A stretch of DNA of 40,999 nt from Bacillota bacterium (GCA_018818645.1 JAHIRQ010000045.1:1-40999); one strand, 5' to 3'. Positions 17,471-28,656 are shown, counted from the first letter of the stretch. The notes: generated by a model not told the origin, from the letters alone. Translations and numbers: made by a program.

Positions 17471-18785
17471 GCAACTAACAAACAAGAAGATAAGTGATTT
17501 AATGGAATACGAGAATAATCCAAGGGACAATACTGTAGCAGTTGATGCAGTAGCAAACTCCATCAAAGAGTTTGGATTCAAAGTTCCTATCATTGTTGAT
17601 GGAAACAATATTATTATCGCTAGACATACAAAGCAGCAATCTCACTAGGACTGGAAGAGGTTCCTTGTATTATCGCGACGACTTAATACAAGAACAGGTG
17701 AAGGCATTTCGTTTGGGCGACAACTAAGTCGGAGAATTAGCAACTTGGGATATAGATAAATTAAAACTAGAATTAGAAAACATCAATCAGCTTGATATGT
17801 CTCTTTTTGGATTTGAAGCAGATGTTAAACCTGTTGCAGTTTATGGGAATGATTTTAACCCAAACGAACATATACCAGAGACACCTTTCTCACAAATTGG
17901 AGACATCTAAATTTTATATAGTCATTGATTGACCTGTGGAGACTCAGCAAAGGAAGAAGATATCAAAAGACTTGTTGATAGAAAGCAAATTGATTTGGTA
18001 CTAACAGAGCCTCCTTACAATGTTGATGTTGGGGCTAAAGGGGATGGTAATTAACATTCAATAACAGAAGAATCAAAAATGATAATATGCTTCAGACTAT
18101 TTCTTAGCATTCTTAGTTATGGTTTTTAAGAACATGAGAGAAGTCCTAAAAGAAGGCGGTTCATATTATGTCTGCCATGGTTCAAGTACACTCGTTGAGT
18201 TTGATAGAGCACTCCAACTTAATAACATAAAACCAAGAAAGCAACTTCTTTGGAATATAAATTCACTTGTCCTAGGAAGATAAGACTTTCAATGGAGAGA
18301 TGAGTGTATCTATTATGGATGGAAAGAAGGCAAAGGGCATTACTTTATTGATGATAGTACAATCACAAACGTTATTGATGCATCAAATCTAGATTTCAAG
18401 TCTATGAGGAAAAAGAACTTATTCAAAGACTAGAAGACGTCTACTCACTTAAGAATAGTGTATTAAACCATGATAAATTGACAAAGAATGATATACACCC
18501 AACAATGAAACCTATCTAATTACTTGCTGACTTATTAGATATAGCTCCAAAGTTGGTGAGAATGTCATGGATCCATTTGGATGTAGTTGTTAAACATTGA
18601 TTGCATGTGAAGAGTTAAAGCGAAACGCATTTCTTAATGAACTAGATGAAAGTTATGTAGATGTTATTGTAAAAAGATACATAAACTTAAAAGGTATTGC
18701 TGATAATTGTTATCTCATAAGAAATGGCATCAAAGAGCTATTATCCGATATCAAAGAATTTAAATACACAAAGGAGAATGATTAG
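17463..18785 (+). pseudogene. decayed ParB-domain DNA modification methylase (beta-class N4/N6)
   Basis: MQLTNKKISDLMEYENNPRDNTVAVDAVANSIKEFGFKVPIIVDGNNIIIA(G)HT; KAAISLGLEEVPCIIA; VGELATWDIDKLKLELENINQLDMSLFGFEAD; LVLTEPPYNVDVG; C-term LIACEELKRNAFLNELDESYVDVIVKRYINLKG. Multiple in-frame stops and shifts. Confidence 0.85.
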
Positions 18786-18788
18786 TCT

Positions 18789-19880
18789 ATGATAGAAACA
18801 AGTGAGTCCGTATTTAATGGACACCCAGATAAAATCTATGATCAAGTAGCAGACATATTCTAACCAAGTTATTGAATCAAGACAAAGTACACAAGAGCTG
18901 GCATTGAATGTCTGATAAAAGATGAAATACTAGTAATTGCTGGAGAGGTAAGTGCTCAAGCGATAATTGATTATTCTAAGTCTGCAAGAGAATGCTTAGA
19001 GTTGATTGGATTAAATGGTGAAGAGTTTCACATCCTGGAGAAGTTTAGTGTTCAATCAAGTGATAATGCTCTTGGTGTTGATAAGGGTGGTGTTGGAGAC
19101 CAAGGTAATATGTATGGTTATGCAGAAAAAGGAACTAAAGAATTAACACCATTATTGATTGTATTATCAAGAAAACTAGCACGAAGAGTAAATGAGCTAA
19201 TCAAAGAGTTTTCAACAATATTATCCATATTCTTTGGTGTTGATGGTAAATGTCAAGTATCTGTAGATTTTGATAAAGATGTTCCAAAAAAAGAAACTAC
19301 AGTCATTGTTTCAATCCAAACGAAACCAGTAATTCCAAGAAGATTAAATGGACCTTTAGTTCTTTTTTGTGTACATGAAGTAATACCAAAAAGACTAGTC
19401 ACAAATGATACTATAGTTCTCATCAATCCAACTGTAGATTTTGTTAAAGGCGGATCATATTTGGACTCAGGACTATCTGGGTGTAAACTTCAATATGACA
19501 GTTATGGAGGATTTGCACTACACGGTGGCGGTGCTTGGAGTGAAAAGGTTTCTCAAAAGCAGATAGAAGCGCAAGTTACTATGCTAGGTATATCACAAAA
19601 AACATTGTTGCAGCTAATCTAGCAGACAAATGTGAAATAGGGATCGCATATGCTATTGCTATCTTTAAACCTGTGATTGTTTCATAAATACAATTAGATT
19701 ATCAGTTCATGATGAAGAAGTATTATTAAGACTGATTCATAATGTGTACGATTTTAGACCATCATCAATCACAAGAGAATTTGGGACACATGATTTCAAT
19801 AAGCTAGCTTCATATGGACTCGTAAGTGCTCTAATAGATATACATCCTTTAAAAGAAATTGATAAAGTTGATATTATTTA
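18789..19880 (+). pseudogene. metK: decayed S-adenosylmethionine synthetase (MetK), phage-type
   Basis: [93 protein letters not shown]; stops and frameshifts. Confidence 0.85.
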
Positions 19881-19946
19881 AGAACCAGCAAATGACTATT
19901 AAAGATATTTACTCATCATCAGCTTGACAAAAAACAAAGGAAGTAT

Positions 19947-20163
19947 AAGATGATGGTAGAAAATTTAAATGTAAGAGGTGTGGTGCGGTGGCGTTTGATG
20001 TTCATCACAAGACAACACATACAGAACTAAATGTTAATTATTATGATGTATCAATGAGACTTGATAATCTTGAATGCCTTTGTAGAAAATGCCATAACCA
20101 GGAAACACACAAAAATGAAGATCATTATATTTTTAATGAAAATGGAGATCTTATAGATAAATA
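19947..20163 (+). pseudogene. HNH endonuclease, likely remnant (N-terminus disrupted)
   Basis: FKCKRCGAVAFDVHHKTTHTELNVNYYDVSMRLDNLECLCRKCHNQETHKNED: CxxC...HH...CxxCHxxE. Confidence 0.75.
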
Positions 20164-20204
20164 GGGTCTTTTTTGTTATAATTAGGAAAAATGGAGGGAA
20201 TAAA

Positions 20205-20927
20205 GTGATGGATAAAAAAACTGAAGAAAAAAAAAGCATAGCTGTAGTTGTTATTAAAGTAGTAATTGCAATAATTGGAGTGATATTAGGAACAACTAAT
20301 ATAGAAAAAAACGAGATTACAGCAAGCATAAGTTTGTCCGTAGCTATTACATTTGCATTGAATATTGCATTTGATATAACATATATAAAAATAGTTAATA
20401 GACAGAGTTTAAAAATTAAGAAACTTGAAATCAGTATTCAAGAGTATAATCATCACAATAACTTAGTACATGAAGAAGAGAGAAAAATATTTAATATGAT
20501 AAAAGAATATATGGATAATACATTTCCACTTGTAGATCCTTACAATAATGATTGGACAAAAGATAATAACGATATGACATTTGACCTTTACCATAAGTTA
20601 AATAGTTCGTCGCAGTTCTTTAATGATAGTGAAGTTCAAGAAAATTATGAAATGTTTAGAAACAGTTTATCTGATTGGCTTATTCCCTTCTTTATTAATG
20701 ATACAATACACCCAGTTAATAAAGATTGGAGACCTTTATTATTTGAAGTTGAAGATCCATATTCAAAAGCTACCGAGAATTTAACGGAAAGTGACAGAGA
20801 ACAATGGATGCAAGAGTTGAAGCAAAATATGGATATGCAACGCATAAATAGAGAAAATGTATTGGAATCATATAAATGCTTTAACACGATGTTTAATAAA
20901 TTAACCTCCCTCACTTATAGTAAGTAG
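20205..20927 (+). CDS. two-TM membrane protein, unknown function
   Basis: AVVVIKVVIAIIGVILGTT and ITASISLSVAITFALNIAFDITY hydrophobic helices, then a soluble coiled/helical region; RBS ggagg. Confidence 0.65.
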   Translation: MMDKKTEEKKSIAVVVIKVVIAIIGVILGTTNIEKNEITASISLSVAITFALNIAFDITYIKIVNRQSLKIKKLEISIQEYNHHNNLVHEEERKIFNMIKEYMDNTFPLVDPYNNDWTKDNNDMTFDLYHKLNSSSQFFNDSEVQENYEMFRNSLSDWLIPFFINDTIHPVNKDWRPLLFEVEDPYSKATENLTESDREQWMQELKQNMDMQRINRENVLESYKCFNTMFNKLTSLTYSK

Positions 20928-21123
20928 TCAATTTACATCAGAAATAGTCGTTGTACACAGTTGAATTTTCATGGATTGAGAAAAAAAATAATAAAATCCA
21001 CTTAAGATGAATAGGGAAAATGACAAAATGAAGACAACAAATGCTTTATAGAGGAAAAGAAAAGCAAAAAAGCATTTGAGGATTGTTAATAGTTAAAGTA
21101 AACAGCAAACAGACTTTTTACGT

Positions 21124-21402
21124 TTGTATGCTAGAGGTGAATTAGAAGTAATACTTCAAAAATACAATTTTGATCTTAATGAAGTTTTTGTGGATAAACT
21201 CAGAGGTGATGATTTTGATTTAATAATTAATCTACGAAATCAAAATAAAAACATTGAATTAGATTTTTTTAGGGATTATTATGAGATTTGCTCTTATTTA
21301 TCCTGGTACCATCCTGAAGAAGTAGAAAATTCAATTGTTAGATATGTGTATGGTCGTTTTAATTTAGAAGCAATGCTTCAAGAAGTGGAGCAGAATTTAT
21401 GA
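21124..21402 (+). CDS. small acidic protein, possibly a fragment
   Basis: 92-aa ORF overlapping the next reading frame; no recognised family. Confidence 0.35.
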   Translation: MYARGELEVILQKYNFDLNEVFVDKLRGDDFDLIINLRNQNKNIELDFFRDYYEICSYLSWYHPEEVENSIVRYVYGRFNLEAMLQEVEQNL

Positions 21403-21848
21403 ATAATAATGTTATGATAAAAATTGAAGAAATTAATAACTAAACACTCACAAGTGTAAAGCTTGTTGCAAATTTGTTGTGCTTGAACTTTGCTAAAGAA
21501 GATTTTACAAGTTCACTGCATATTCAGTGTTTCTATCGAATTCATAAAAATAACAAAGTTCTAGTCACTTCACAAGATTATCATACTTTTGATTACGATA
21601 ATGGTGATGAAGATGGAACAAATAATGATCTCTGGAAGAATTTAAATAGTATCTCAAATCAAATTGAAGGTAATCTAGTTACTCAAGTATTAATGAATAA
21701 ATTAAAAGATATCAGTCTTTTTTTAAGTAGAGATTTTCAAATTGACATTCTTATATCAAATAGCAAAAGCAACTTTGAAGATATGATCGAACAATATCGT
21801 TTTTTGCCAAGTATAGAAGATAGTGATCATATAGTAGTATATAATTAA
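21399..21848 (+). pseudogene. unknown gene with in-frame stop at codon 15
   Basis: ATG 21399 (MNNNVMIKIEEINN*TLTSVKLVANLLCLN...) is in the same frame as the 21474 ORF. Confidence 0.5.
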
Positions 21849-22127
21849 CATACTATAGCTTGATACTCTACAATAAAAAGATAGTAGAACAATCTCTTTT
21901 TTAACATAGGTACTTCATTTAAAAATAACATACAATGAAATGCTAAACAAAGCAATAAATTAGGGGTGCTAAAGAATTCACGAGGATGCCAATTTGTATC
22001 AACATATTTAGCATAACACAGTGAAGTAAAGAGGATATGAAGTACTCTTTTCAAACTACATTAATAAATGCGAAGCGCTATAGATTAGTAAAAAAATGAA
22101 ATTTCCACACAAACAAAAGGAAAATTC

Positions 22128-22856
22128 ATGCATAAACCCAAACCATTAACAATCGAAAATAGATGGGACATACTCTATATCGAATACCCAGAAGTATATG
22201 ATGCTTTTGCTTCTGTTCCAAAAGAACCTACAATGATTGATGTCATGAAAAAGCATTTTGACTTACATAATCAAACAATCCTCGATATAGGATCAGGAGC
22301 TGGAGACTCATCATTTCAACTATCAAGTATCTCAAAACATGTCATAGGACTTGAGATAGAAGATAACATGAGACAACTTGCAGAACAAAAAGCTAAAGAA
22401 CTGAGTATTACAAACGTATCCTTTAAGAAAGGTACAGCTCTAGATATCAGTTTACCTGATTATAGTGTTGATGCATCGATTGCTATTACATTACCACTCT
22501 TTATTGAAGATGAAATTAGAACCTATATCCGTGAAGCGATTCGAGTTACCAAAGTAGGGGGATATATAATCAATTTAGGTATTGCTCCATTTTGCTATGG
22601 TGGAGATTTAGCAAGTATTATCTTGGGTGACTCAAAAGTCACCGAAGAGGATACTGAAGGCGTTGTTGACCGTATACTTAGAAATGAATTTGGATTCTCT
22701 TATTTTGACTATGAAGCAATCCAAACCTATGATTCTGTAGAACATATCATCTCTACCTACGGTTTCATCTTTGGACAGCAAGCAATTGACTATATCAAGC
22801 AAACAAAACGTAAACATATTACATGGACATACCGTGTCCATTATCTGATCAAGTAA
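22128..22856 (+). CDS. class I SAM-dependent methyltransferase
   Basis: ILDIGSGAGDSSFQLSSISKHVIGLEIEDNMRQLAEQKA...FKKGTALDISLPDYSVDASIAI; RBS aaagga. Confidence 0.88.
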   Translation: MHKPKPLTIENRWDILYIEYPEVYDAFASVPKEPTMIDVMKKHFDLHNQTILDIGSGAGDSSFQLSSISKHVIGLEIEDNMRQLAEQKAKELSITNVSFKKGTALDISLPDYSVDASIAITLPLFIEDEIRTYIREAIRVTKVGGYIINLGIAPFCYGGDLASIILGDSKVTEEDTEGVVDRILRNEFGFSYFDYEAIQTYDSVEHIISTYGFIFGQQAIDYIKQTKRKHITWTYRVHYLIK

Positions 22857-22968
22857 CAAATTAAGGGAAATTACATCAGGAAGTTCTAAATCTAAAAGGT
22901 ATTCATATATAGTTTTTGTTATATTGATTTTTTATTGCTTGTTAGTAAAAAACTTTTGGAGGTAAAAA

Positions 22969-23214
22969 ATGATCAAGGATGTAATTGAAAAAATACTGAT
23001 CATATGGGACCCATATGGAACAATTGGTTATGGGCCAATGGATGAATATAGTATTATTCGTGATGAGATTCTAAGTATTTTAAATCAAGCGGATTCTAGT
23101 GTTGTTAAGCTAACCAAATATTTAGAATTAATAGATGTATCGAATGGAACAACCAAAGAAAAAATCAATACCTTGTCATCTTTAATAATAGAATTGAATA
23201 ATAGAATTGACTAA
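22969..23214 (+). CDS. DUF1871-like small protein
   Basis: ILIIWDPYGTIGYGPMDEYSIIRDEILSILN resembles the DUF1871 WDP motif; RBS ggaggt. Confidence 0.5.
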   Translation: MIKDVIEKILIIWDPYGTIGYGPMDEYSIIRDEILSILNQADSSVVKLTKYLELIDVSNGTTKEKINTLSSLIIELNNRID

Positions 23215-23260
23215 TCATCAAATTGATTGAGAGAGGTCCAGTAAATTGTGACTATTATAC

Positions 23261-24226
23261 ATGAATAATAGAAAGAGGAATTCAATGAGTAAACACTATA
23301 TAAACACATTCTTAATCATCTGTTTTTCATTAGTATTGGTAGCATGCGACAAGTCTAGTTCAATCAAACAATATACTATTACCTTTGATACTAATGGAGG
23401 TTCTTTAGTAGAATCGATGACCATAGATCATGGATCAACATTACCAAATTCGATCATCACCGAGAAAGAAGGTTATCTTTTTATTGGTTGGTATCTGGAT
23501 AGCGAATTAAACAATATATGGGACTTAACAACCGATAGCGTCACATCTGATATGACTCTATATTCCAAATGGATTTATCCTTTCAAGCAAACAGTAACTG
23601 AAACATATATCCATGATTTCACTGCAAATGGTCTGGTTAGCGATGATTTTACAATTGAAGGTGGTATTCTCGTTGACCTAAATGAACCTTTTTCTTATCA
23701 ATCCCATGATTATACGAAGGCTTACGTCTTTGAACATATGTCAAAAATAACCATTACCACAACAACAGATTATGCAAGAATTCATATCATTGCATTTACT
23801 AATGAGTCCTCAGCTTATAGAAAGGTTTGGATTCGAGATAGTATTTCTGGATCAGAATTGAACTTTTGGAATATACCTGAGCTAAAGGTTGGTATGCTTG
23901 GTACTGCAGGATCACATGAAATATCAAGAGGAGATGGTTATGGAGAGATTCATATTCTCTCTATAAAAGTTGTTGAAAACAGTATCCCTCCAACACCTCA
24001 AGAAGATGAACACCTCATTACAATATTTCCTTTCACTAATGATGTGTTTTCATATTTGATAGTCAAGAATGGAGATAAGATACCAGAACTAGGGGCACCT
24101 GTGAATGAAGGACACATCTTTCTTGGTTGGTACACAAATTATGATTATGAAACGAGATGGGATTTCAACACTTTAGTAAATGATAATGTTTTTTTAGTTG
24201 CTAAATGGGAGAAAAATACAGATTAA
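23261..24226 (+). CDS. lipoprotein with two Listeria-Bacteroides (InlB B-type/Flg_new) repeats
   Basis: Lipobox SLVLVAC; YTITFDTNGGSLVESMTIDHGSTLPN...EGYLFIGWYLDSELNNIWDL and EGHIFLGWYTNYDYETRWDF. True start may be ATG 23285. Confidence 0.8.
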   Translation: MNNRKRNSMSKHYINTFLIICFSLVLVACDKSSSIKQYTITFDTNGGSLVESMTIDHGSTLPNSIITEKEGYLFIGWYLDSELNNIWDLTTDSVTSDMTLYSKWIYPFKQTVTETYIHDFTANGLVSDDFTIEGGILVDLNEPFSYQSHDYTKAYVFEHMSKITITTTTDYARIHIIAFTNESSAYRKVWIRDSISGSELNFWNIPELKVGMLGTAGSHEISRGDGYGEIHILSIKVVENSIPPTPQEDEHLITIFPFTNDVFSYLIVKNGDKIPELGAPVNEGHIFLGWYTNYDYETRWDFNTLVNDNVFLVAKWEKNTD

Positions 24227-24689
24227 ATCAACTGGTATCAATTCAATTTTATATACCTACATTTACAGCATGATTTCAAACAATGGGAGAATCTCCGCTC
24301 ACGTTGAAACAATTTCACTGTTGACTCTATAATAAGAACTTGGTGCTAGTATAGTTTTGTATACACAAAGAGAAAGACTTCTACTTTTGGATTTGATATA
24401 ACAACTTTGGATTGCATTGTTCATGATAAATTAACATGAATAAATGTAGTAAATGAATAATTGAGTTTAATTGTCATGAATTTTATGAGTGGTTCATAGT
24501 ACCATATGTATAAGTAGGAAAATAGATAGCCGTGGCAAGTATCAATTTAACGAACACTAAACTTGGTATTACTCCAACGTAAATCATTCTACTTTTTCAG
24601 TGAAAAACATGACAAACTTAGTAATGACAAGACAGACCAAAAATCCCGAATAAAGAATATCAAAAATCAAAATAGAGGAGACAAAACAA

Positions 24690-25225
24690 TGTTTCAAATA
24701 AAAAACTCAATCACTAAGGATGACTATTTAGTATTTAATCAATACCACTTACTTCATAGTGAACAAGGAAAAAGAGCGATAAATATGTTTCGTATACTAA
24801 CACCTGTAGTATCACTTTTAGCAATTGTAATTTTTTGGATAGCTGAAGTAAGCCAAACGTTATTAATTGCTGAAATAATTGCTCTTAGTATTGTATCGAT
24901 TGTCATGGCTTTTTACAGCAAGAAAATATTATTAAAATCGATAAAGAAAAATATTAGAAAGCTAGAAAAAGATGGGAAACTTCCATTTAATAAAGAAACA
25001 ACCATCACCTTTAATGACGATAGCTTACATGAAAAAACGATCCATACTGAGACAAGTATTCAGTACGCTGCTATCGAAAAGATTATACAGGGAGATCAAG
25101 CCATCTATGTTTATTTCAGTGCTCTTCAAGCGTTTATTTTTCCGTATCGATCATTTGAATCTGATGAACAAAAAAACGAGTTTATAACTTTCTTGAATGC
25201 GAAATGTGGAAAAGCTTTACTTTAA
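24690..25225 (+). CDS. YcxB-like membrane protein
   Basis: MFQIKNSITKDDYLVFNQYHLLHS + two TM + TITFNDDSLHEKTIHTETSIQYAAIEKIIQGDQAIYVYFSALQAFIFPYRSF; RBS agaggag. ORF track start 24563. Confidence 0.75.
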
Positions 25226-25260
25226 TCGTTCGTATTCATGAATGGTAATATTTAAAAGAG

Positions 25261-25947
25261 GTGACCATAGTGTTACGCAAGCTGTTAAGTATAATCATGA
25301 TAATTGCCTTTTTAAGTATGCTTACAGCTTGTCAGTATGACTTTCCACCGGATTCAAAGAAAAAACCACACACTTATGATGAAGCACTAACCTACATAAA
25401 GAATTATTTAAATCGGGATGATGTTATCTTAAGTGAGGAAACAATATCAGGTGAAACAGAATATGGATATCACTACACTAATTATTTTGCGACTATTGAT
25501 GACATCAATTTTATTGTGTCAAGCCAGGAACGCTGTCACTATGAAAGGTTAGGAGAATTTTGTAAAACACGTTATAATTTGTACAATAACTACAACTATG
25601 AAAAAATTCATATGCTTTTAAATGAAAATCAGAATTACCCTAATTTTGAACTAAAGATTGAGATGAAGTCTTATTTACATATTTATAATACAGCCTATTT
25701 CAATTACAAAAATATTATAACAAGTGAAGAAGATTTGACTATCGCATTTGATGAATCTAAGGCTATGTATGAGTGGTTGATAACACTTTATCCTAACCCA
25801 AGGTATTGTGTAAAAATGCAAGTTGAGAACTCAGAAAGGCTATTATATATATGTGCACATAAAAGTGACACTGACGACATTGGATTTGGATTTAACCAAG
25901 CTACTTTTGATGATATGATCGATGAATATAGAAGATTTTATGATTAA
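25261..25947 (+). CDS. predicted lipoprotein, unknown function
   Basis: Signal IIMIIAFLSMLTACQ (lipobox); GTG start (25261 or 25270). Confidence 0.65.
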   Translation: MTIVLRKLLSIIMIIAFLSMLTACQYDFPPDSKKKPHTYDEALTYIKNYLNRDDVILSEETISGETEYGYHYTNYFATIDDINFIVSSQERCHYERLGEFCKTRYNLYNNYNYEKIHMLLNENQNYPNFELKIEMKSYLHIYNTAYFNYKNIITSEEDLTIAFDESKAMYEWLITLYPNPRYCVKMQVENSERLLYICAHKSDTDDIGFGFNQATFDDMIDEYRRFYD

Positions 25948-26135
25948 TATCTGCAAAAAGAATCTCTTGTTAATTGTTGTTGTAATTACTACTTTTCGAT
26001 GATAAATTTGAATCTTTGTTATCAGGGGTCCAAATTTTTTCTTAAGGGTGCTAATTCGTATTAAAATAGGTAGCATTACACAGTGGAGCAAAGAGGATTT
26101 GAAGTACTCTTTCCTGAATACATTAAGAGGTTATT

Positions 26136-26400
26136 ATGGACAATCTAGACAGAAGAATTAAATACTACGAGATATTACTATCTATAGATTTATCTAAGAT
26201 CCCCACTGCCCTATTACCATCAAAGTATCATTTTGTCTTTTATCAAGATTGTGATCAAGATGATTGGATAAAAATAGAATTAAGTGCTAGAGAGTTTCTA
26301 ACATTTGAAGAAGAAATTAAAGCTTTGGACTATTACTTTAAGAGATAAGAATACTTACTTCCAGATAGAATTATTTTTTTAGTAGACTCAAAGACCTATT
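26136..26400 (+). pseudogene. truncated duplicate of the GNAT gene at 28793
   Basis: Near-identical to 28793-29035 at nucleotide level; TAC>TAA stop at the KRYEYLL position, homology lost after 'gtagactca'. Confidence 0.85.
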
Positions 26401-26426
26401 GAACTGATAATATAATAGAAGACTAA

Positions 26427-27161
26427 TTGATGAGGAAAAAAATGAAAGAGATAAAACTAGATTCTTTAACATTCTATAGCAAATATAAAGATAACATTGA
26501 CTACTTAAATAAAAATGGAATTAAACTAATAAATAATAGTTTTGAATATACGTTTTTTGGCAAATTCAAAGCTAATGTTACTTTGCATAGGTTGTATCCA
26601 TTATTTAGAAATAAATGTTATATTTCTTTGTCATTTAATCCCGTTACAAATAAAACATTTGATGATGTCAACTCGATATTAGAAACTGAATTTGGTGAAG
26701 CGAACTATTATCAAAACTCCTACATGCAATACTGGAGAAGCGAAAAATATCATTTTTATCATACACTAGAAGAAGATAGATTAGGAAGTTTACATCATTA
26801 CATAACTATCTTTTTAAAACCTTTTGCGGTTCTATTACCAAAGACTAATTACATTCAAATATACCAAGGAATGAAAGAAATTGAAAAGAGAAAAGGAATT
26901 GCTCTGAAATTGGTCAACGCATCAACGATCATCTTTGTTGAAGGTTATTATGAGTATCATATACACTTCAATAAGAAAAAAGTAACAGTATATTTGAGAA
27001 AGAATACACAAATAGATCAAGACAGAGTTAGTAATAGTCCTGTTAATTCATATACAAAGATAGCAAGTATAGATAAAATGGATGAATGGTTCAAAGCAGT
27101 AAATGAGTTATTAGATACTGCTAGGAATAACATAATTATGGAGGATAGCAAATTTAATTAG
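26427..27161 (+). CDS. hypothetical protein
   Basis: 244-aa uninterrupted ORF; likely start ATG at 26430 or 26442. Confidence 0.5.
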   Translation: MMRKKMKEIKLDSLTFYSKYKDNIDYLNKNGIKLINNSFEYTFFGKFKANVTLHRLYPLFRNKCYISLSFNPVTNKTFDDVNSILETEFGEANYYQNSYMQYWRSEKYHFYHTLEEDRLGSLHHYITIFLKPFAVLLPKTNYIQIYQGMKEIEKRKGIALKLVNASTIIFVEGYYEYHIHFNKKKVTVYLRKNTQIDQDRVSNSPVNSYTKIASIDKMDEWFKAVNELLDTARNNIIMEDSKFN

Positions 27162-27212
27162 TATGGCTTTTGTACTGGAATCAACTAAACAGAGTTTTAA
27201 TATAGTTAGTGA

Positions 27213-27393
27213 AAAATGAAACTTATATATAAACAAAAGATGAGTTCATTCTAAAATCAAGACCATTAACAATCTAAACTAGATGGGACATACACTATGT
27301 CAAATATCCAGAAGTATACGATGCTTTTTTCTCAGTCCCAAAAGAAGCAACATTGATAAATATCATGAAAAATCATTTTGGACTGTACATACA
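27213..27393 (+). pseudogene. 5' fragment of a paralogue of the 22128 methyltransferase
   Basis: gaccattaacaatctaaactagatgggacatacactatgtcaaatatccagaagtatacgatgctttt...aaaaatcattttgga aligned to 22095-22263; start codon lost and internal stop. Confidence 0.85.
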
Positions 27394-27430
27394 TAAGCAT
27401 TTATACGGTTTGGAAAATTGAATGAAAAGA

Positions 27431-27450
27431 AGTCCAGTTTGGACTCCTTG
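27431..27450 (-). terminator. terminator hairpin for the minus-strand DUF2188 gene
   Basis: Minus strand AGTCCA-AAC-TGGACT hairpin followed by TCTTTTC. Confidence 0.45.
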
Positions 27451-27453
27451 ACA

Positions 27454-27681
27454 TTATTTCTTGTCTTTAGGTGGGAATGGATCATTTCCGTGTGAATCTT
27501 TGTTTCTGATCTGTCCCTCTCTGTTGTGAATAACCAATTCAGATTGTTGGTTCTTAGCGATATCACGAGCAATACTAATAGCTTCTTTTTGTGTATTAGT
27601 TACAACAGTAGCTTTTTGATTGCCCTCACCTTTAACTTGCCAACCACCTGAATGTGGTGTCACATGTTGGTTTTTCCCCAT
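27454..27681 (-). CDS. DUF2188 family protein
   Basis: NQHVTPHSGGWQVKGEGNQKATVVTNTQKEAISIARDIAKNQQSELVIHNREGQIRNKDSHGNDPFPPKDKK; RBS aggaggtg on the minus strand. Confidence 0.92.
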   Translation of the reverse strand: MGKNQHVTPHSGGWQVKGEGNQKATVVTNTQKEAISIARDIAKNQQSELVIHNREGQIRNKDSHGNDPFPPKDKK

Positions 27682-27876
27682 CGTTACACCTCCTATACTA
27701 ATTATTTTACTCTTATTTAATTAATAAAAAATACTAAATGCAGAAAGAGAGATTTTAATCACAAACTAAATATTTTTCTTGCCTTGAATCCACATAAAAT
27801 GCAAGAAAATCAAATTTAATTTTTTTCTATAAAATGTTATAATTGAACCAAGAAAAACTATCTAGTGGGGATAAGA

Positions 27877-28656
27877 ATGGATATCATTTCAAAAAAAGCA
27901 TACATGTATAGAAGCATTATGATTATAGTGCCATTAATATTTTTTTTAATTTGGATGTTTATTCTTGCTATTGTTGGGCGAGATCAGTTTGATGATTCAA
28001 ATCATTCATTTGTGAAGCTCTTAGTTATACCTGGGGCATCAGCAATTGTTTGGTCAATTGCTTGGCAGATAACATTCTATCGTTCAATGAAAGAATATGA
28101 GAAAAATCGCAAACGTCTTAAATTATCAAAAATACACTTTTCCGTTTATGATACCTATTTGAATATTCATGATATTCGACACTTTTTAATTTCGAGTAAA
28201 TTTTCATCCATACAAAAGAATCTTTACTACAAGTATGAAAAACTTGATCATGGGGACAGTTCTACAGATATACATACATTTGTGAAAATAGAAGAGGCAA
28301 ATGCATCTAGAGTTGACACTTTTAATTATGTAATTTCGGATGAAGAGCCTTTTCAAAATGCCTACAAGCAAAAAGTAATGAATCGTACTGAAAAATATTT
28401 AATTATTTTATCTAATGAGTTTTTTGAATACGAAAAAAGAATGATTGAAAAGTTGTGCATAGAGTGGAAAGTTCAAGCAATGCGATACAGTGCACTAATG
28501 CCAAATGAGTTTTGGATACCTATAGTATACATTCCTCAAGAACAAAAACTTTATATTTTAGAATACATGAGCAAGAAAAGAAAAATTGAAAAGTTGCTCG
28601 GTGTACAATTTAAAAAAACAATTATTGGAGAAAAACGAAGTTTTTATAATGACTAA
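27877..28656 (+). CDS. two-TM membrane protein with C-terminal soluble domain, unknown
   Basis: SIMIIVPLIFFLIWMFILAIVG and LLVIPGASAIVWSIAWQITF; RBS gtgggg. ORF track start 27865. Confidence 0.6.
   Translation: MDIISKKAYMYRSIMIIVPLIFFLIWMFILAIVGRDQFDDSNHSFVKLLVIPGASAIVWSIAWQITFYRSMKEYEKNRKRLKLSKIHFSVYDTYLNIHDIRHFLISSKFSSIQKNLYYKYEKLDHGDSSTDIHTFVKIEEANASRVDTFNYVISDEEPFQNAYKQKVMNRTEKYLIILSNEFFEYEKRMIEKLCIEWKVQAMRYSALMPNEFWIPIVYIPQEQKLYILEYMSKKRKIEKLLGVQFKKTIIGEKRSFYND

Noticed and set aside
16989-20163. Alternative genetic code or stop read-through in the phage segment
   Set aside because: TAA, TAG and TGA interruptions coexist with frameshifts, and flanking genes use the standard stops; simple pseudogene decay explains it.
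21950-22070. T-box riboswitch in the repeated leader
   Set aside because: Contains AGTA and AGGGGTGC-like strings but no proper AGGGTGGNACCGCG T-box or specifier arrangement; the downstream genes are not aminoacyl-tRNA or amino-acid genes.
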